Shown here piece after piece: positions 8,027 to 15,440 of a DNA stretch of 64,000 nucleotides. Location: positions 1 to 64,000 of the IMG/VR virus record IMGVR_UViG_3300010397_000045. One strand, written 5' to 3'. The stretch's first letter is position 1, and each line of letters opens with the position of its first letter. The notes beneath the pieces were generated by a model. That model was not told the DNA's origin and did no database searches. It saw nothing but the letters and a program-made list of their open reading frames with translations. Both the position numbers and the translations under genes were made by a program. The stretch comes from a virus.

Positions 8027-8613
8027 ACTACCACCTTTGTATTGAACCGGCGCAGCCGGGTATCGTTCGGTAAATACAAGGGGTGCTTGGGTTGACCCGA
8101 AGCAGTTACCCCCAGCGAATATAGTTTCGCCGACCCCATCCAACCTACGACTGTCTGGTTTTGTCCCAGGTAGGACCCGTGATTACCCCAGGCGCAGACC
8201 ACCAGACCGGTATCTAGCGTCATAGTTGCGTTCTCGACTGCCGTCATGTTGTCAACGCCTACCGCTTCGTCCAGGTTCAACCTGAAAAGCTCCTCCGGTA
8301 TGGTAGCTCGGTAGGCAAACAAATTCACTACCTCGAGCCGCTCATATTTCCATCGCCGGGCAAATTCAACGCAGCGCTTGATGGTGGCATCATCGTGTGA
8401 ACCATCCGCCGTGGAGGGGTTCAGCATGACAAATACGCACGACTTGGGATGTCCGAGTGGATTTCCACTGCGATCTAATACCAACGATCTACCGCTGCTT
8501 ACCCAATGCCAGTTTTTCGGATCGTGCGTGCCACGCCACTCGCGCCACAACCGATAGCGGTAGCGGCCGCATTTGGATATGTCGGCGCCGGCGTCTGTGT
8601 ATGTGGGTTTCAT
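8023..8613 (-). CDS. DUF1643 family protein
   Basis: 196 residues. The signature is clear: CVFVMLNPSTAD, then DATIKRCVEFARRW, then LEVVNLFAYRATIPEELF and VVCAWGNHG. DUF1643 proteins occur in bacteria and phages; the biochemical role is not established. The conserved Asn/Asp/Thr residues look like an active site, so an enzymatic role is plausible. Confidence 0.85.
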   Translation of the reverse strand: MKPTYTDAGADISKCGRYRYRLWREWRGTHDPKNWHWVSSGRSLVLDRSGNPLGHPKSCVFVMLNPSTADGSHDDATIKRCVEFARRWKYERLEVVNLFAYRATIPEELFRLNLDEAVGVDNMTAVENATMTLDTGLVVCAWGNHGSYLGQNQTVVGWMGSAKLYSLGVTASGQPKHPLYLPNDTRLRRFNTKVVV

Positions 8614-8628
8614 TACTGCTGCCCAACA

Positions 8629-9363
8629 TCAGTAACGGTATGACACTTCACCGTTCAAACCAAACACCGTTATCGGGCTGATAATGTTGGTTTTCTTATA
8701 CTCCTCATACCTTCGTATGATCTCTGCCTGCGGCATATTCCGATCCAGCTGGTAACAGCAGTCGATGAATGTCGCCGGTATGTTGTATATATTTACGTAC
8801 GATTCTTCTAACACCGGTCTCTTTTGAACCGGTCTCTTTTGAATAGTCGGTTCATTCACGTAACGTAGTCGTTCCCACGGATCGACGCCCGAGGTAGCCG
8901 GAGCCTCTTTGAAAACTTCAGCCACCGCGCGTGCCTGCTCGAGCATTTCCTTGCGGGCCTTCTCCTTCTCACAGATCGCCTGTTGACGCGACTCCTCGCG
9001 CTCGGCGATCTCATCCAACGTCAGCTGGCGCTCAGGCATCTCCCGACGCTGCAAGCTCTTGAGCCATCCTTCTGTCTGCCGCTTGGAATCCATGCCGATA
9101 TCAACAACTTCAGGCGGTGGGGTCTGCTCAGGCGTCCTAGTTGCAAGTGCGCTGATGCCACTTTTATGTATCTTGGCAGCGATGACACGCAGTTGATCCT
9201 TCTCGCAGGTGGACAGCTCCTGCCACCTCTTCTGCAACAAGTCCAAAGCCATCTTGGCAAAGCCGCTCATCGACGGCCCGTCACCACCTTTCCAGTGAAA
9301 ACACAACCCGCACGGTGGGCGCCCACAGAAATCATCCCGCCTAGGCTCGTTTGGAATCCACAC
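8629..9363 (-). CDS. Hypothetical coiled-coil protein
   Basis: 244 residues. N-terminal CGRPPCGLCFHWK holds three cysteines; the centre (about 110-155) is a charged helix rich in Glu, Arg and Lys, probably a coiled coil. Residues near 180 carry a perfect five-residue duplication, QKRPV QKRPV, from a 15-base direct repeat. No family recognised. 15 bases separate it from the DUF1643 gene. Confidence 0.65.
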   Translation of the reverse strand: MWIPNEPRRDDFCGRPPCGLCFHWKGGDGPSMSGFAKMALDLLQKRWQELSTCEKDQLRVIAAKIHKSGISALATRTPEQTPPPEVVDIGMDSKRQTEGWLKSLQRREMPERQLTLDEIAEREESRQQAICEKEKARKEMLEQARAVAEVFKEAPATSGVDPWERLRYVNEPTIQKRPVQKRPVLEESYVNIYNIPATFIDCCYQLDRNMPQAEIIRRYEEYKKTNIISPITVFGLNGEVSYRY

Positions 9364-9366
9364 GAC

Positions 9367-9690
9367 CTAACCCTCCATCGATTCGTCAAACAGCCATCCA
9401 AGCCCATCGGTCTTGAGGATGATCGACAGGTTGGTCCCACCCTTCATACCCAACAGTACGCGCTTCAACTCCGCCGCGCGAGCGTCGACGTCGAGGCGGC
9501 CCAATCGCTGGTTGAGACGGGTGACGATGTTAGGCCGCGGGTTGCCCGACTGCAGCTCGTTCAACATCAGTGCCGCCACCTGCCGCCGCGTAAGTCCTGG
9601 CAGAAGCTTGTTGAGCGTGGGCCAGCTCGAGGCGGCTTCAAACAAATCGACATCGGTCAGGAGCGCAGCACCCCCAGGTTGCTTCTTCAC
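9367..9690 (-). CDS. Hypothetical protein, possible HTH
   Basis: 107 residues. LPGLTRRQVAALMLNELQSG could form a helix-turn-helix, but the match is loose. ATGA overlap with the larger upstream gene suggests linked function. Confidence 0.65.
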   Translation of the reverse strand: MKKQPGGAALLTDVDLFEAASSWPTLNKLLPGLTRRQVAALMLNELQSGNPRPNIVTRLNQRLGRLDVDARAAELKRVLLGMKGGTNLSIILKTDGLGWLFDESMEG

Positions 9691-10574
9691 GCCGCCCTTC
9701 CCCGCGCCGCCTTGCGCTCCTTCTTGAGGTCCTTGACCGAGGCACGCCGGGCGCCGGTCACGGGGCGCTTAGGCGCCGGCTTCTCACCCGGTGCCATGAT
9801 GGTCGGCGGCGCAAGTAGCATTTTGCCTTCTTTCACCTCGCGCATCTTGCGGCCCAGCAGGGTTGATTCCAACCAACCCTCGGACCCGACCTTGACCCCC
9901 TTGGTCGGCGTCAGCCACTCGGGCCGCACGCGGGTGATGAGCCCGCCGAACTTGGGCGTCGCGTACTGGGCGCCCTCGCCCTTGCGGGATGCCTCGGTGT
10001 GCAACTCCGTGCAGACGAGGTAGATGGGTGCGCCGTGGACGCCCGCCACCGCCTTGACGTATAGCGAGAAGGGTCTCAAACCGGCCGGTGAGAACTCGAA
10101 GGAGCCCAACTGCGGATCATCGGATTTGTCATCGGCTAACAGCAACGCAGCGCGGCGGCGGCCCTGACAGGCCCGCGACCAGGCCGACGCGTTGGGGTTG
10201 GTCGAGGTGCCGGGGCGGTTCTGCGGACACGTGGCGCAGGGTCCATCGTGCTGCTTTTTGGGCGCCGTCTCGTGCGGTGCCAGCTCCGTGTCCCGCTCGG
10301 CAAGCGCGAAACACACGGGGGATGACTTGTCATCTGGATCGTATGCGTCCTCGTAATACGCCTGTGTGAATGACGTCGCCAGGATGACGACGCGCAGGGG
10401 TTTTGGTAACTTCTCATCGTTCAACATGAACTCACCGGCCTTCAGGCGAATGATGTTCTGCGTGCCATAGACCGGCTCCGCGGCGACGAGCGCCTTGGCG
10501 GACTCCGCCATGGCGGGGAGCATCTGGCGCTCCAGCTCATCGACGCTGATGGGTAAAGTATTCTTCTTAGCCAT
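9687..10574 (-). CDS. Conserved phage protein, candidate DNA-binding
   Basis: 295 residues. The centre has CATCPQNRPGTS and, about 20 residues later, ACQGRRRAALLL: a C-x-x-C-P-x-N ... C-x-x-R-R pattern found in a widespread phage family placed near replication genes. The C-terminal 40 residues are strongly basic (Lys/Arg/Ala). Position in the replication operon plus the basic tail make nucleic-acid binding, perhaps single-stranded DNA binding, plausible; this is inference. Confidence 0.7.
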   Translation of the reverse strand: MAKKNTLPISVDELERQMLPAMAESAKALVAAEPVYGTQNIIRLKAGEFMLNDEKLPKPLRVVILATSFTQAYYEDAYDPDDKSSPVCFALAERDTELAPHETAPKKQHDGPCATCPQNRPGTSTNPNASAWSRACQGRRRAALLLADDKSDDPQLGSFEFSPAGLRPFSLYVKAVAGVHGAPIYLVCTELHTEASRKGEGAQYATPKFGGLITRVRPEWLTPTKGVKVGSEGWLESTLLGRKMREVKEGKMLLAPPTIMAPGEKPAPKRPVTGARRASVKDLKKERKAARGRAA

Positions 10575-10575
10575 G

Positions 10576-10824
10576 TTAACTCCTAGTTGGTTTCCAGGTC
10601 ATTACCTGGACATGCTCATCATTGAAAGTTGGATCTATCGCACTCTCTGAATCTTCCCCACAAGCCTCCATGAGCTCACGCAGCTCTTGACACTGTTTTA
10701 GATATGCAGTCATGCTTTCGTCTGTGCGCCGCTGCGCCTCCACTACCTCACGCCGTGTAACACGCAAGCCAGTGCGGTGTAGCCCCAAATGATCGCGCAA
10801 CACCCGTTTTACGTAGTCGCTCAT
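10576..10824 (-). CDS. Hypothetical protein
   Basis: 82 residues beginning MSDYVKRVLRDHLGLHRTG, helical. The ATG at 10824 overlaps the upstream stop (ATGA); the longer in-frame extension is a shadow. Not recognised. Confidence 0.7.
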   Translation of the reverse strand: MSDYVKRVLRDHLGLHRTGLRVTRREVVEAQRRTDESMTAYLKQCQELRELMEACGEDSESAIDPTFNDEHVQVMTWKPTRS

Positions 10825-11324
10825 TTGAGCCCCATCGCCCGCAGTTGCTCTCTCACAGATTCGCTGATAGCATCGATCTCCTCGCGCTTCCAGCAATCCT
10901 TGTCGGCACACGGTGGGCCGTCGTGATCGTCGTCGCATTTGACGGCAGGTTTATCCCAGTCGGCTACATGAGCTTGGATGCTGCGCTCCACGTTCGGCCG
11001 CAAGATCTCCATCAACATGGAGCCGGCAGGCATCCCATTCATTTGCCTGGTAAAATCCGTGAGCATCTTCTCAGGATCGCGCGTCTCGGCGTAGTGGCTC
11101 AACACGACAAGGGCCAACAACTCGTTCTGCTGGAGCTGTAATACGTGGGGTGTGAGCGCCTGACAGACCCAGTACATGACAGATGTCATGTTCTTCTCGA
11201 ACATGTCCTCACGCCCGCGTTTGCGTGCCTCGACCAGTATTCCAAGCAACACCATAACGCGTCCCATCAACGGGCCATCAGCCCTGTCAACCTTGCCCGC
11301 GAACATTTCCTCTAATGTACTCAT
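10821..11324 (-). CDS. Hypothetical helical protein
   Basis: 167 residues, almost all helix. The C-terminal third carries CDDDHDGPPCADKDCW, a Cys/Asp/His cluster that could bind a metal. No family recognised. Confidence 0.7.
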   Translation of the reverse strand: MSTLEEMFAGKVDRADGPLMGRVMVLLGILVEARKRGREDMFEKNMTSVMYWVCQALTPHVLQLQQNELLALVVLSHYAETRDPEKMLTDFTRQMNGMPAGSMLMEILRPNVERSIQAHVADWDKPAVKCDDDHDGPPCADKDCWKREEIDAISESVREQLRAMGLK

Positions 11325-11502
11325 GACTGCAGACCTCTCGTGTTGTATTTAAAGAAGGAGCCCGCCCAACGCAGGAAGCCAGCGCTAAATCCGTGGCACA
11401 GAATTCCAACAGCTTATCTGGGTTTCCCCCGTTTTTAACAGGGACAACCTTGCTCACTTTCACCTTGCAGCCTTGCGTCAATTGAACCTTGCGCACTTTC
11501 AC
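11287..11502 (-). CDS. Possible small protein with GTG start
   Basis: 71 residues from a GTG at 11502; the first 18 residues repeat the KV-(R/S)-KV pattern because the DNA carries a 39-base-period direct repeat. It overlaps the next gene by 38 bases and has only a weak ribosome site. May be real or simply an open frame through a repeat. Confidence 0.4.
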   Translation of the reverse strand: MKVRKVQLTQGCKVKVSKVVPVKNGGNPDKLLEFCATDLALASCVGRAPSLNTTREVCSHEYIRGNVRGQG

Positions 11503-11514
11503 CTTTGAGCCTTG
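11446..11514. repeat. Two 30-bp direct repeats, period 39 bp
   Basis: Copies at 11446-11475 and 11485-11514 agree at 27 of 30 positions. They lie between the tRNA-like element and the leftward genes. They could be a protein-binding site or a recent local duplication. Confidence 0.8.
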
Positions 11515-11537
11515 AGCCTCTTAAGTTGGACTTGCCA

Positions 11538-11624
11538 TGGTTGCTTGTGGAGGATTCGAACCTCCGAGCCTTGTTAAGGCAACACCCTTTCGGGCGCCGT
11601 GTCTACCAACTTCACCAACAAGCG
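11538..11624 (-). tRNA. tRNA-Leu-like class II tRNA with abnormal anticodon arm
   Basis: 87 bases. The acceptor stem pairs CGCTTGT with ACAAGCA (six good pairs, C1-A72 unpaired), followed by discriminator A and an encoded CCA. The D arm is GTG-AAGTTGGTAGA-CAC, as in Leu tRNAs, and the T arm is GGAGG-TTCGAAT-CCTCC. A long variable arm GCCTT-AAC-AAGGC marks class II. The anticodon arm is odd: GGCGCCC-GAAA-GGGTGTT makes a seven-pair hairpin with a GNRA tetraloop, so no seven-base loop or U33 exists. It may be a decoy, a processing signal or a decayed tRNA. tRNA-like identity is secure; decoding is doubtful. Confidence 0.7.
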
Positions 11625-11701
11625 TTTGACGACCGCATAACGCCGCGGTCAGCGTTCTGTCTACTTGGATTCTACTCTGCGTGTCGGGCATCGTAAAAAC
11701 T

Positions 11702-12250
11702 CTACTTCAACGTAATCGGCTGGTCTAGCCGACCCTCCAACAAATCCGTCGTCGCATTCACGATCTCCAAGTGCCCATCTATGATCGATGGCTCGCGGCG
11801 ATACAGGTCCAACCGGCGGTCGCGCTCCTCCGGGTCCCAGTGCCGTACGATCTTCACCATCAGCGGATCGGCCCCAGGCGCCAGCTGCACCTGGCCCTCG
11901 CGCCGGTTACCATCACCGATGTCGCCCCACAGCCTCAACGCTAGCGGGGCCAGGTCCTTGCGGCGGTGAATCCACCCGGCAATCGTGTGAGTCACCTGCT
12001 TGCCATCCAGCTCTATCGTGACGTTGGTCAACAAGTTGGTTCGCTGAATCGCCAGGCGCAGATGCAGGATGCGCTTCAGCGTATCCTCATGGCTTTGAGT
12101 CCACTCCCGGATTTTCTGCTTCATGTCTTCGTACTTCGGCGTGTCGGTTGACAGGTTGGCGCAGTTGGCGGCAACCTTGGTCCGCAGGTCCGCCGCCTTT
12201 TCGGCCAGGTCCCGCAACTCTCTCATCGCCTGTATGATCTTCACCTTCAT
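11702..12250 (-). CDS. DIP1984/septicolysin-like helical protein
   Basis: 182 residues. LRDLAEKAADLRTKVAANC, a long helical hairpin, then LAIQRTNLLTNV and IHRRKDLAPLALRLW match the layout of the DIP1984 family (two coiled helices, an I-x-R-T-N turn, an A-x-x-R-R/D helix). Function of that family is unclear despite the toxin-derived name. The C-terminal 70 residues are less familiar. Starts at 12250; the preceding small membrane ORF overlaps it heavily in another frame. Confidence 0.6.
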   Translation of the reverse strand: MKVKIIQAMRELRDLAEKAADLRTKVAANCANLSTDTPKYEDMKQKIREWTQSHEDTLKRILHLRLAIQRTNLLTNVTIELDGKQVTHTIAGWIHRRKDLAPLALRLWGDIGDGNRREGQVQLAPGADPLMVKIVRHWDPEERDRRLDLYRREPSIIDGHLEIVNATTDLLEGRLDQPITLK

Positions 12251-12362
12251 TCTCCTCGGGTTCGAATTGCCGCGGGTTAACCGCGCTTATCAGTATCACC
12301 GCAAACACCAGGATGAGCATCGCCAGTCCAATCACTGGCAGGATGTCAGCCAGTTGTTTCAT
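12087..12362 (-). CDS. Possible small membrane protein overlapping the next gene
   Basis: 91 residues from an ATG at 12362 that overlaps the preceding stop (ATGA). Residues 1-28 form a clear transmembrane segment (VIGLAMLILVFAVILISAV). After about residue 38 the frame overlaps the DIP1984-like gene for 164 bases and looks Arg/Gly-rich, as in a shadow frame. The N-terminal part is convincing; the true end is less so. Confidence 0.5.
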   Translation of the reverse strand: MKQLADILPVIGLAMLILVFAVILISAVNPRQFEPEENEGEDHTGDERVAGPGRKGGGPADQGCRQLRQPVNRHAEVRRHEAENPGVDSKP

Positions 12363-12469
12363 ACCGTGGCGGGGTGCGGCCCGGACGGGCTGGACGGAAG
12401 TGGGTCTGCGTAAACTCCCGGTCCGGCTGGCCGAGTACGCTCGGGGCCGCACCCTACCTTTGAAATCAT
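12359..12469 (-). CDS. 36-residue ORF bridging two genes
   Basis: ATGA overlaps at both ends link it to the flanking genes. The product is Pro/Gly-rich without obvious structure; it may serve only to carry ribosomes onward by translational coupling. Confidence 0.35.
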   Translation of the reverse strand: MISKVGCGPERTRPAGPGVYADPLPSSPSGPHPATV

Positions 12470-12687
12470 GTTGGTATCTCCACCAGATATGCCACACCTG
12501 CGAATGGGTCAGACGTACCGACAGGTACCACGGACCACGTACGGCAATACATAGTACCTCGGATGAGCGACCGCCTCGCACCGTATAACTCGACGAGTCT
12601 GTGACCGGGGTACTTCGTCTGGCACACCTGGTCTGGAGGGTTGTCGTACAGTATCGCGTCCGGGTGGCACAACTCGAGCGTTCTCAT
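12466..12687 (-). CDS. Hypothetical protein
   Basis: 73 residues beginning MRTLELCHPDAILYDNPPDQ. Three cysteines. ATGA-coupled to the Rieske gene. Not recognised. Confidence 0.55.
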   Translation of the reverse strand: MRTLELCHPDAILYDNPPDQVCQTKYPGHRLVELYGARRSLIRGTMYCRTWSVVPVGTSDPFAGVAYLVEIPT

Positions 12688-13298
12688 AACAGCCGCGTTC
12701 TATCGCCAGCAGCAACACGATCATCGCGATCGCTGCGAGTCTGTACATCCACATCGAGAACCCTCCCGGTTGCCTTGTCGAACCTCAATCCATGTGCAGG
12801 GCAGACCAACACGCCGCCAACTTCTTCGTACATCGCCTCCACGGGCGTACCCTTGTGTGGGCAGCGCCCGTTCATAATCGCCTGGCCACAATACCGATCG
12901 CGCAAGCGCACCTGCCACGGCACGATCGCAGGTCTGAGACAGACCATTAGCCGCGGGATGAGCGTGAGATATGGCAGGATATCGGCATCCATGCAGATGC
13001 TCGAGGTCTCGAGCCTGTTCGGACTGCCCAACCGGCGCAACTCACTGCGGTATAAGTCCTCCGGCACGAACTGCCAGTTGATGTGCGCGTGATGGCCTTT
13101 GAAGGCACCCGATGACGTGTTGAAGCTGTTGGGTATGAAACCCTCATCCACCTGGAACTCGTGCAACAACGGCAGCCAACCGTTAAAACCCTGGTAGTCC
13201 CTTAGGATATACGAGCCGCCCGACGGCGTCTGCTTGTCGAGCACCACGTTGAGCTGTAGGCACAACACGTTGTACTGCTTCCCCACTTCGTAACTCAT
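12684..13298 (-). CDS. Rieske-type [2Fe-2S] domain protein
   Basis: 204 residues. The C-terminal third has RCPHKG (C146, H148) and, 17 residues later, VCPAHG (C166, H169), a complete Rieske ligand set C-x-H-x17-C-x2-H, followed by LRFDKATGRVLD as in ferredoxin-type Rieske domains. The N-terminal 130 residues are unfamiliar and lack the mononuclear iron signature of ring-hydroxylating oxygenases. Likely an electron-transfer or iron-sulfur scaffold protein of unknown partner. AAGGAG precedes the ATG. Rieske domains are uncommon in phages. Confidence 0.75.
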   Translation of the reverse strand: MSYEVGKQYNVLCLQLNVVLDKQTPSGGSYILRDYQGFNGWLPLLHEFQVDEGFIPNSFNTSSGAFKGHHAHINWQFVPEDLYRSELRRLGSPNRLETSSICMDADILPYLTLIPRLMVCLRPAIVPWQVRLRDRYCGQAIMNGRCPHKGTPVEAMYEEVGGVLVCPAHGLRFDKATGRVLDVDVQTRSDRDDRVAAGDRTRLL

Positions 13299-13372
13299 CG
13301 CCGCTCCTTACACCACCCACATGTGCAAGCGGGCCGTTTGAGTTGCCACCATAATTTGTCGGCGTTTTTCAT
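13295..13372 (-). CDS. 25-residue Cys-containing micro-ORF
   Basis: Overlaps the upstream stop and the downstream start by ATGA at both ends. The product starts MKNADKLWWQLKRPACTCGW and has a C-x-C-x-x-C run, as in tiny zinc-binding phage peptides. The 70-base gap it fills otherwise contains only the ribosome site of the Rieske gene. Confidence 0.5.
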   Translation of the reverse strand: MKNADKLWWQLKRPACTCGWCKERR

Positions 13373-13773
13373 CGCCGCTTCACCGCTAACAGCGCCAGGC
13401 TCACCTTGGCGAAGACTTCGGTGCCCGGCACGATGATCTTGGATTCCAGGCGCTCACGCCAGGCGTTGAGACCCACGCGCTTCTGCAACAGCTCGAAGGC
13501 TTTGCCTTTCACCATGTAGGCATAGAACTTGTCCCAGTCCGTGACGTTGGGAAAGGCATCCTTAATGGGGTGGTTGTGCACCTCGACCCTGGCAAGCTTG
13601 CCGCTGGCGCCCTCCAGCTTCTGCGCGCCGAACTGCTCGAGTAGGTATTGCTCCAGGCGTGAGTACTCGGCCTTGCACACCTTGGCGGCTGCGGTGTATT
13701 CGGAAGCCTCATCGTCGAGCTTCTTCATGGCGTCGATGATGCCGCCGAGCGTTTTCGGAATTGCCATTCCCAT
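13369..13773 (-). CDS. Conserved phage hypothetical protein
   Basis: 134 residues. First half helical, second half contains FPNVTDWDKFYAYMVKGKAF and LLQKRVGLNAWRERLE, a pattern I associate with a conserved but uncharacterised protein of phage replication regions. GGGAG precedes the ATG at 13773; an in-frame ATG two codons on is an alternative. A good sigma70-like promoter lies just upstream. Confidence 0.75.
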   Translation of the reverse strand: MGMAIPKTLGGIIDAMKKLDDEASEYTAAAKVCKAEYSRLEQYLLEQFGAQKLEGASGKLARVEVHNHPIKDAFPNVTDWDKFYAYMVKGKAFELLQKRVGLNAWRERLESKIIVPGTEVFAKVSLALLAVKRR

Positions 13774-13825
13774 TTTGCCAGCTCCCAGATTAAACGAAAA
13801 TTTTGTTTGCCTTAGCCTGGCGAGC

Positions 13826-13855
13826 CTTATACGCCTAAAAGATCTGTGATGTAAA
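13826..13855 (-). promoter_or_regulatory. Sigma70-like promoter, leftward
   Basis: On the minus strand TTTACA (13855-13850) and TATAAG (13831-13826) are separated by 18 bases, each one mismatch from consensus. It sits in the 85-base gap between two genes and could drive the leftward genes from 13773 on. Confidence 0.55.
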
Positions 13856-13858
13856 GGT

Positions 13859-14227
13859 TTATTTTTGTGTAGTTAGTGAACGCAGCTTTGTTGGAATGAA
13901 GCTATGCTTCCTCGCGATATCCAACAAGCGGTGATACTTCTCGCTGATCGTTCTGATAAACCTGTTGTACTCAACATGTTGGGCTATGACCGTGCAGCGG
14001 TTCAGATCGGCCATAAGCCTATAATTCTCGCACCTTTCGAGCGCCTCGTCGCGCTCACGGTAAGCCTGTTCGAGCAGGACCTTGAGCCCGCCGCAGTTCT
14101 CGCGCAGCTCGAGGAGCCTCCATTTATCGCCCGCCGGGTCGGCGTCCTGCTCGAGGTCCCGCACATAATCCTTCAGCGGCTGTGGCAGTGCATTTATCTG
14201 CTCAGCGAGCGGCTTCCAGGTGATCAT
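13859..14227 (-). CDS. Hypothetical coiled-coil protein
   Basis: 122 residues starting MITWKPLAEQINALPQPLKD. The middle (ELRENCGGLKVLLEQAYRER) is a charged helix. Resembles short phage proteins of unknown role that begin with such a P-L-K-D-Y-I/V-R-D-L helix. ATGA overlap with the DUF3310 gene. Confidence 0.7.
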   Translation of the reverse strand: MITWKPLAEQINALPQPLKDYVRDLEQDADPAGDKWRLLELRENCGGLKVLLEQAYRERDEALERCENYRLMADLNRCTVIAQHVEYNRFIRTISEKYHRLLDIARKHSFIPTKLRSLTTQK

Positions 14228-14616
14228 TTTCCGAACTCTACCTTATTGGCTGCAGCCGACAGCAACCGCGCTTTCATCGCTACGGGTCCATGCTCCTTGC
14301 GCGCAGTCTCTACCTCGATATACTTGGCCAGCCAGTGCTGGGCCTTCTTGAGGTCCTCGAGTCCGTTTTTCGTCTTCCACCGCATCACGTAGTAGAGCAC
14401 CTCGGATTGGAAGACATCGAGGTCGTTCAGGATGCTGACGTCCCACGGCTCGATGCCCATCTTTTTGTAATGATCGCCGCCATGTTGGATGGCGTTGGCG
14501 TCCGCAAGGGTGCGCGGCTGGCCGACGGGCACCCTTTCCGCCGAGCAACCTGGCTTGTGGACGATCAATTGACCGTCGTCGATCGCCCACGCGCCGCAAT
14601 CTGTGCAGGTGTTCAT
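14224..14616 (-). CDS. DUF3310 family protein
   Basis: 130 residues. N-terminal CTDCGAW...C is a small Cys cluster; the body starts IQHGGDHYKKMGIEPWD and ends with LEDLKKAQHWLAKYIE, the DUF3310 signature (sometimes annotated as nucleotide-kinase-like in phages, without firm biochemical proof). The ATG at 14616 follows AGGAG; the longer frame from 14751 overlaps the neighbouring gene and is not favoured. The 91 bases between the two genes hold no other clear gene. Confidence 0.85.
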   Translation of the reverse strand: MNTCTDCGAWAIDDGQLIVHKPGCSAERVPVGQPRTLADANAIQHGGDHYKKMGIEPWDVSILNDLDVFQSEVLYYVMRWKTKNGLEDLKKAQHWLAKYIEVETARKEHGPVAMKARLLSAAANKVEFGK

Positions 14617-14707
14617 GGAATCTCCTCGTACGTATATGGAATCTGGCCTGGCGTAGCAGTAGCCACCCAGGATCTCGACCCGTACCAACTCCGGGTCCGG
14701 GTCGTCG

Positions 14708-15109
14708 CTATCCCGCAGCAGGTTCACGAAACTTGTGCTCAGTGTGCCCATCGCTGCCCAACACGCAGCGTCTGAAGTCGTCGTCTATGAAGTCGCACCG
14801 CAGATGCTGTGGTGGGTCGCATTTACAACGCCCTTGGAAATGCTCGCAACCTTCCTGGAGCTTCTGTGGATGCTGGGTCGCGTAGAGCTTGGCGTCCCAT
14901 GCTTCCTGCCGGACCTGCCGTGGGTAGCTGCCGTGCGAGAGGGCGAAGAGTGGGTGCAGCTCTTTCTGCTCCCGGCGCCACAACAGCTCACGGGCCATGA
15001 TGAGAGTATCACCGAGCACGTCGGGGTATGTGCTTAGTGTGGATGGATCGTCCACATACCCGCGCAGGCGTTGCGTTGGGACGAACTCGACCGGCTTTTC
15101 GTCTGACAT
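14708..15109 (-). CDS. Hypothetical protein with Cys/His clusters
   Basis: 133 residues. The C-terminal half has GCEHFQGRCKCDPPQHLRCD and a CVLGSDGHTEH tail, suggesting one or two metal sites. Not recognised. Confidence 0.7.
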   Translation of the reverse strand: MSDEKPVEFVPTQRLRGYVDDPSTLSTYPDVLGDTLIMARELLWRREQKELHPLFALSHGSYPRQVRQEAWDAKLYATQHPQKLQEGCEHFQGRCKCDPPQHLRCDFIDDDFRRCVLGSDGHTEHKFREPAAG

Positions 15110-15434
15110 GTTTCACCCCTCCCTTATGAGAAGTCCGGCCTCGAGCCGCCTTACCCTTATCCGCAGCTCGGCGATCATCCGGGCCATCATCGCCTCGCGT
15201 GCTCCGGATGTTGATGATCTCCCGTACCGGGAGTAAAGCTCCAGGTCCATCGTTCTCACCTCTGCCTCGATCTCGTCGGCGCTTACTTCTCCTCCAACCG
15301 TATTCATCGTGATACTCCTTGGGCCCACCTATGGGACACCCGCAGGCGAGCCCGCGTTGGTTACGGTGCGGCTTTGCCGTCCAGTACTTCGGGCAACACA
15401 CCCAGCCGTTCAGCGGCATGATCTTAATAGCCAT
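15009..15434 (-). CDS. Possible overlapping ORF
   Basis: 141 residues beginning MAIKIMPLNGWVCCPKYW, with paired cysteines in the first 35 residues. It overlaps two better-supported genes in another frame from about residue 43 onward, where it becomes Arg/Gly-rich. The N-terminus may be a real short protein; the remainder is likely a shadow. Without it, 15308-15440 would be empty. Confidence 0.3.
   Translation of the reverse strand: MAIKIMPLNGWVCCPKYWTAKPHRNQRGLACGCPIGGPKEYHDEYGWRRSKRRRDRGRGENDGPGALLPVREIINIRSTRGDDGPDDRRAADKGKAARGRTSHKGGVKHVRRKAGRVRPNATPARVCGRSIHTKHIPRRAR
15113..15307 (-). CDS. Small helical hypothetical protein
   Basis: 64 residues. AAGGAG seven bases ahead of the ATG at 15307 fixes the start. 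Helical and Arg-rich at the C-terminus (ELRIRVRRLEAGLLIREG). Not recognised. Confidence 0.7.
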   Translation of the reverse strand: MNTVGGEVSADEIEAEVRTMDLELYSRYGRSSTSGAREAMMARMIAELRIRVRRLEAGLLIREG

Positions 15435-15440
15435 ACACGC

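Noticed and set aside
8983-10023. 346-residue plus-strand frame
   Set aside because: Antisense of three coupled leftward genes, with low-complexity Arg/Pro content.
14617-14751. Longer DUF3310 protein or extra gene
   Set aside because: The extension overlaps the neighbouring gene and lacks a ribosome site, whereas 14616 has AGGAG.
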